Positions 33,892 through 37,152 of a stretch of DNA of 37,152 nt are shown one piece after another. The notes beneath the pieces were generated by a model. That model was not told the origin of the DNA, searched no databases, and saw only the letters and a list, made by a program, of their open reading frames with translations. The DNA lies in NCBI GenBank assembly GCA_029547025.1, contig JAKPQA010000115.1, positions 1 to 37,152 of the forward strand, read 5' to 3'. This stretch comes from Armatimonadota bacterium. Lineage in GTDB: Bacteria > Armatimonadota > Zipacnadia > UBA1398 > JAKPQA01. A program made the translations under genes and the position numbers. The stretch's first letter is position 1. Each line of letters opens with the position of its first letter.

Positions 33892-36755
33892 CACAGGCAC
33901 CCCCCGGCTGCCACCTCGGTCAGGTCATCCGACTCGTCCCAGGCGGTCCCGGCGGGTACCCGCTCGCACGGGTCCGCCTCCGGACGCAGGTCGCCGCTCA
34001 GTTGACGGACAGTCCTGCCCAGGGCCTTGAGGGCGTTCTCGGCGTGTTGCGGGTACAGCTCGCAGCCGAGGAACGACCTACCCAACCGGAGGGCCACGAT
34101 GCCCGTGGTGCCGACCCCCGCGAACGGGTCGTAGACCACGCCCGGCCGTGCCCCCTCGGCGATGTCGGTCCAGCCGACGGACTCCGGCTTGCGTGGGATG
34201 TAAAGGGAGCCGGTGTCGTTGCGGCCCTGCCCACCGTCGACCGGAAGTCCGGTCTGCGTGTACTTGCCCATCCGGCGGGGGCCCTTGCCGTCGTCGTACT
34301 CGACCATCTCGGTCACCCGCTGCGGCAGCGAGCCATCGGCATTGACCCACAGCGGGCAGGTCAGGGCGATGGGGATCTCGCAGACGATCGGGGGCATGGG
34401 GGCCAGATGGGCCCTCCCGCTGCGGTCCGGCCCGAAGAGCCACACGTCCGGCGGGATGCGACCGTCGACCACGGTGGGAAGCACCATCCGGTCGGCTGAC
34501 AGGTACCGCTCGCCGTCACCGTTCAGCCGTGGGATCAGGTGGGCACAGGGGTCGTACCACGGGTCACTCGTGCGGCTGAATCGGAACAGGTACTCCCACC
34601 CGTTGCCGTTGAGCCGCCAGTAGACTCTCTCCGTCATTGTCTCGCCGTGGGTGGTACCGTCGGGCAGCAGGGCGGACTTGCACCAGGCCACCCGGTCCAG
34701 CAGCTTCCAGCCGCGGCCCTCCATCTCCAACACGAACCGTTCCGGTATGCCGAGGAGCACTCGATCCCGCCGTGTGTCCCGCAGGTTCACCCAGCAAGAG
34801 CCCAGCGGGTGCAGGGGGATCGAGTCGAACACGTCGCAGAGGGTCTCGATGTACTCCTGCGGGGTCCGCTCGTGGCCGATCTCGAGCGGGGAGTGCCCGT
34901 AGGTCTTGACCCCATAGTAGGGGGGCGAGGTCAGTACGCAGTGGACCTGCCGATCGAGGGTGCGGAGGTGCTCACGGACGTCGCCGTGGACGACCTCGTA
35001 CCACTGCCGGTCCGTGGACGGGAAGGGTGTGTGGGGTCCACGACGGATCGGTAGGCCACTCGCCTTCCTCTCGGTCCGCTCCAGCTTCCCGTGGATGGCG
35101 AGACCACAACGGAGGGTGCAGCCCTTGCAGCGGGAGTGGACTCCGCCACTGGGCTGCTCGAAGGTCCCGTCGGCCAGCCGGACCACGTAGTCGTCGGGGC
35201 CGCCGTCCTTCGACGAGACGAACTCGAGGGCCCGCTTCTTGCCATCGTGGCGGTTGCCGGAGCAGGGGCCTGCCTCGTTCACGTGCAGCACCGGCGGGCA
35301 CTGAGACCGGCCACGCCGATGCGGCTCCTCGATGATGCGGTCCTCGCCGACGAGGGCGACGGCCCGCTCGGCGACGGGGCCGTTGTCCCAGTCGCAGTCC
35401 GTGACCACCCAGACGACCGTGGGGATGCCCCACTCCAGGAACCTCTCGATTGCCGCGAACCTCAGATCGAGCTCTTCCGGCGGAAGACACGCCGACACCG
35501 AGTGCCCGACGACGACGTTGTCGCAGGCCGACAGCCAGGCCAGCATCGCATCGGATGGCTGGAACCGATCGGAGCAGATCGTGGCGAAGGACTGGTCGGG
35601 ATTGCTCTCACACCAGACCTGTAGGATGCCCAGACAGATGGAGAGGTCGCCGATCGAGCCCTCGCAGTCCACACGCCAGGCCATCACCTCGTCCCTAGGG
35701 TCCTGCGGCACCCGGTCGCCCAGGCTGGCGTCGCCGTCGGCGGGGAGGGTGACCCGCACGAGGCCGTCGAACAGGCCGTCGGCGATGACGTCGGTGAGCC
35801 CGGACTCCGATCGCACGTCGTCGGAGGAGTGCGAGCAGGAGCCGAGGATCCCCATAGCCCCCGCCGTCCTCCTGTCGCCATCGGGCCTGATGAGGGACCT
35901 GTCGGAAGGCTTCGCCCGTCGGACGGGCACGTGGGCGATGGGCGTCCCCGCCTTCGTGATGCGGACCACCTCGGGTCCGAGCCACTCCGCCCCGAGCTGC
36001 CCGGGCTGGAGTGCTGCGATCTCGTCGAGGGAGAGGTTCGGCGGGACCTCCACCTCGTCTGCGTCCGATGGCGTCCACGCCGACCTCGCCAGCCCGATCT
36101 CCCGGAGGGCCTCCGGGATCACGGCCACGTCGGCGTCCGGGCGTCCGGAGATGTGGCGGGTCAGGGCCCGCTCTGCCCGCAGCAGGATCGTCTCCGGATC
36201 GGGCGGCGTCCACCGCTGGATCCGCCCTGCCTCCTTCGGCACCCTTTGCAGTTCGCCCGAGGCGATCTGCTCGGCGATCCGCCGCTGCTCCGGTTCGGGG
36301 CAGCGGGACAACCGGTCGAGGTCCGACTGCCTGCGTGCCACCGGCGTCGACCGGATCTGGTCACGGACGTCCTGCGGGATGGCATTGGCGATCCGGACGA
36401 GGTACTGCACGGTGCCGGGGCTGCAGCCCATCCGGCTCGCCGTGGCGTCGGCGAACGACGGCGGACGCGACTCGAGTTGCGTGCCACGTCGCACGTCCCG
36501 CATCATCTCCGAGCTGCCGTACCTCACCGAGGGGTTCAGGGCCTCGTAGATCTGCTTGCGGCGAGCCAGGGCCTCGCCCAGCTCCAACGACGTCAGAGGC
36601 TGCACCTCGATGTTGGCGTCGATGGACGCCAGCTCGGTGCGGAGCTCGTCGAGGTCGACGACCCGCACCTCGATCTCGGTCCAGCCCAGCAGCTTGGCGG
36701 CCTCGAGCCGCAGCCTGCCGTCCACGAGTCGCACGTCCCCCTTGACCGGGGTCAC
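33891..36755 (-). CDS. ParB-like/DNA methyltransferase fusion (N-terminus cut by a stop codon)
   Basis: The open frame from GTG 36755 encodes 954 residues, beginning inside a ParB/sulfiredoxin-type domain (VRLVDGRLRLEAAKLLGWTEIEV) followed by a ParB helix-turn-helix (about 104-126, SRMGCSPGTVQYLVRIANAI). The middle (about 300-560) holds RVDCEGSIGDLSICLGILQVW and a Cys cluster (487, 498, 543, 546, 550), possibly metal binding. The C-terminal beta-type methyltransferase has TSPPYYG (609-615) and DPFAGVGTT (876-884). The first part of the ParB domain is present upstream in the same frame but separated by TAA (36771-36773). A minus-strand TATACC seven bases before the GTG could allow a leaderless transcript. 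Stop TGA overlaps the next gene. Confidence 0.85.
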   Translation of the reverse strand: MTPVKGDVRLVDGRLRLEAAKLLGWTEIEVRVVDLDELRTELASIDANIEVQPLTSLELGEALARRKQIYEALNPSVRYGSSEMMRDVRRGTQLESRPPSFADATASRMGCSPGTVQYLVRIANAIPQDVRDQIRSTPVARRQSDLDRLSRCPEPEQRRIAEQIASGELQRVPKEAGRIQRWTPPDPETILLRAERALTRHISGRPDADVAVIPEALREIGLARSAWTPSDADEVEVPPNLSLDEIAALQPGQLGAEWLGPEVVRITKAGTPIAHVPVRRAKPSDRSLIRPDGDRRTAGAMGILGSCSHSSDDVRSESGLTDVIADGLFDGLVRVTLPADGDASLGDRVPQDPRDEVMAWRVDCEGSIGDLSICLGILQVWCESNPDQSFATICSDRFQPSDAMLAWLSACDNVVVGHSVSACLPPEELDLRFAAIERFLEWGIPTVVWVVTDCDWDNGPVAERAVALVGEDRIIEEPHRRGRSQCPPVLHVNEAGPCSGNRHDGKKRALEFVSSKDGGPDDYVVRLADGTFEQPSGGVHSRCKGCTLRCGLAIHGKLERTERKASGLPIRRGPHTPFPSTDRQWYEVVHGDVREHLRTLDRQVHCVLTSPPYYGVKTYGHSPLEIGHERTPQEYIETLCDVFDSIPLHPLGSCWVNLRDTRRDRVLLGIPERFVLEMEGRGWKLLDRVAWCKSALLPDGTTHGETMTERVYWRLNGNGWEYLFRFSRTSDPWYDPCAHLIPRLNGDGERYLSADRMVLPTVVDGRIPPDVWLFGPDRSGRAHLAPMPPIVCEIPIALTCPLWVNADGSLPQRVTEMVEYDDGKGPRRMGKYTQTGLPVDGGQGRNDTGSLYIPRKPESVGWTDIAEGARPGVVYDPFAGVGTTGIVALRLGRSFLGCELYPQHAENALKALGRTVRQLSGDLRPEADPCERVPAGTAWDESDDLTEVAAGGCL

Positions 36756-36770
36756 CAGGATGGGGTATAG

Positions 36771-36872
36771 TTAGCCTATGGACTGGAGGCTGTCCGACAT
36801 TCCCCGGACCCTCTCCGGGTCCAACGCACGACGTGCAACGTCCACGACGATCTCCCCAACGCTCAGCTTCAT
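36771..36872 (-). pseudogene. N-terminal piece of the ParB-like domain, ended by in-frame TAA
   Basis: ATG 36872, preceded by AAAGGAG, encodes MKLSVGEIVVDVARRALDPE, then RVRGMSDSLQSIG, then TAA. Reading on in the same frame gives LYPILVTPVKGDVRLVDGRL, so the two pieces together make a complete ParB N-terminal domain. CAA (Gln) to TAA is the simplest explanation. The proper gene would be 33891-36872, 993 residues. Confidence 0.85.
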
Positions 36873-36899
36873 CGTGACCGGCTCCTTTGTTCGCCGCTG

Positions 36900-36955
36900 G
36901 TAGCGGCTGTTGGGAGCCGGTGCCTCGTGCTTACGAATCCCGAAGGGAGGTCGTG
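36900..36955 (-). promoter_or_regulatory. Conserved leader element, copy 2
   Basis: Matches 26480-26534 at roughly three quarters of positions, with GGTGCCTCGTG invariant and CCCGAAGG-AGGTCGT nearly so. It lies about 30-85 nt upstream of the ParB-like start. Confidence 0.55.
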
Positions 36956-36984
36956 CGTGGTCTCACGGTTCTTGGCCCACGATG

Positions 36985-37013
36985 GGTACATTGGCGACGG
37001 TCGCCAATGTACC
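36985..37013. repeat. 29-bp palindrome with single-base centre
   Basis: GGTACATTGGCGAC (36985-36998), G, GTCGCCAATGTACC (37000-37013): perfect 14-bp arms. It abuts the stop codon of the leftward frame at the window end, so it could be a terminator, an element end or an operator. Confidence 0.75.
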
Positions 37014-37152
37014 TAATGACCTTTGCGCTTTAGGTTGATGGTCGTGAGATCCAGGAGTCCACAGTGCTTGATGAAGTTCAGGCCATGCTTGACGCGGCGG
37101 ATGCGACGTTTGCCGCAGGCGATCTGTGCGGTGAGCTCGCCCAGGCTGTCGG
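37013..37152 (-). CDS. C-terminal end of an unidentified basic protein (partial)
   Basis: The frame enters from beyond the window and ends at TAG (37013-37015). The 45 visible residues include DSLGELTAQIACGKRRIRR and VKHGLNFIKHCGLLDLTTI, ending NLKRKGH. The basic tail and the adjacent perfect palindrome would suit a transposase at the edge of an insertion sequence, but no catalytic motif is visible, so this is only a suggestion. No start can be given. Confidence 0.4.
   Translation of the reverse strand, partial: DSLGELTAQIACGKRRIRRVKHGLNFIKHCGLLDLTTINLKRKGH

Larger units (their letters stand above)
22598..37012. mobile_element. Integrative element at tRNA-Asn (left end; right end not seen)
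   Basis: Starting at the 3' end of tRNA-Asn, almost all genes run leftward and are of mobile type: large serine recombinase, tyrosine recombinase, primase-like protein, M41-like peptidase and three DNA methyltransferase proteins, one with a ParB domain. There are no recognisable structural phage or conjugation genes here. No second copy of the tRNA 3' end is found within the window, so the right boundary given is only the last element-like sequence seen. Confidence 0.6.

Noticed and set aside
31402-34005. An 867-codon rightward frame opposite the fused methyltransferase
   Set aside because: Antisense shadow of a gene with complete methyltransferase motifs.
36771-36872. Reassignment of TAA/TAG to Gln or Glu in this organism or element
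   Set aside because: TAA, TAG and TGA all end apparently normal genes nearby (M41-like gene TAA, tyrosine recombinase TAG, serine recombinase TGA), and the two interrupted codons imply different amino acids.
22598-37152. CRISPR array or a recognised defence system such as BREX or DISARM
   Set aside because: No regularly spaced identical repeats and no PglZ, BrxC-type ATPase, DrmA-type helicase or nuclease motifs are visible; only methyltransferases are present.

Overview
The window looks like high-GC chromosomal DNA of an environmental bacterium, most likely Armatimonadota or a neighbouring lineage. The main clue is two type IV pilin-like (DUF1559-class) proteins whose N-termini run [44 protein letters not shown], a style very common in that phylum. 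A complete linked rRNA operon (16S, tRNA-Ile, tRNA-Ala, 23S, 5S, then tRNA-Asn) lies in the middle, so the phylum could be settled directly by 16S comparison. The 16S carries unusual changes in normally conserved segments.

Left part (1-16.9 kb, ordinary chromosome). A GC-rich, hairpin-repeat region without convincing genes (1-704) precedes phosphate acetyltransferase. Convergent to it is a glycoside hydrolase family 2 enzyme. A pilin-like gene broken by an in-frame TAG follows, then a small lipoprotein and a ROK-family regulator. A convergent gap holds a 108-nt imperfect palindrome and an orphan consensus promoter. A leftward cluster then encodes a pilin-like protein, a molybdate/tungstate-type ABC importer (lipoprotein binding protein, two different permeases, ATPase with C-terminal TOBE-like region) and a Tat-exported DUF362-like protein. 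After a repeat-rich gap come three uncharacterised exported or membrane-anchored proteins in one rightward operon, separated by GC hairpins that abut the next Shine-Dalgarno; the second has a probable poly-C frameshift.

Middle (16.9-22.6 kb): the rRNA operon, with a perfectly spaced TTGACA-N17-TAGACT promoter and boxA-like sequences in the leader and the spacer.

Right part (22.6-37.0 kb): an integrative element inserted at the 3' end of tRNA-Asn. Nearly all its genes run leftward: a large serine recombinase whose 3' end lies inside the tRNA gene, a tyrosine recombinase, an archaeo-eukaryotic-primase-like protein, a stand-alone M41-like metallopeptidase, a beta-class DNA methyltransferase, a C5-plus-N6/N4 methyltransferase fusion, and a ParB-plus-methyltransferase fusion whose N-terminus is cut off by an in-frame TAA. 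A 459-bp inverted copy of the recombinase 3' end sits beyond the recombinase 5' end and ends at an inverted copy of the att-core sequence. Two pairs of conserved non-coding motifs recur upstream of element genes. The right end of the element is not visible; the window ends in the C-terminus of an unidentified protein next to a 29-bp palindrome.

The most interesting parts are the inverted recombinase C-terminal duplication at the tRNA-Asn attachment site, the methyltransferase-rich cargo with two unusual fusions, and the two single-codon nonsense interruptions.
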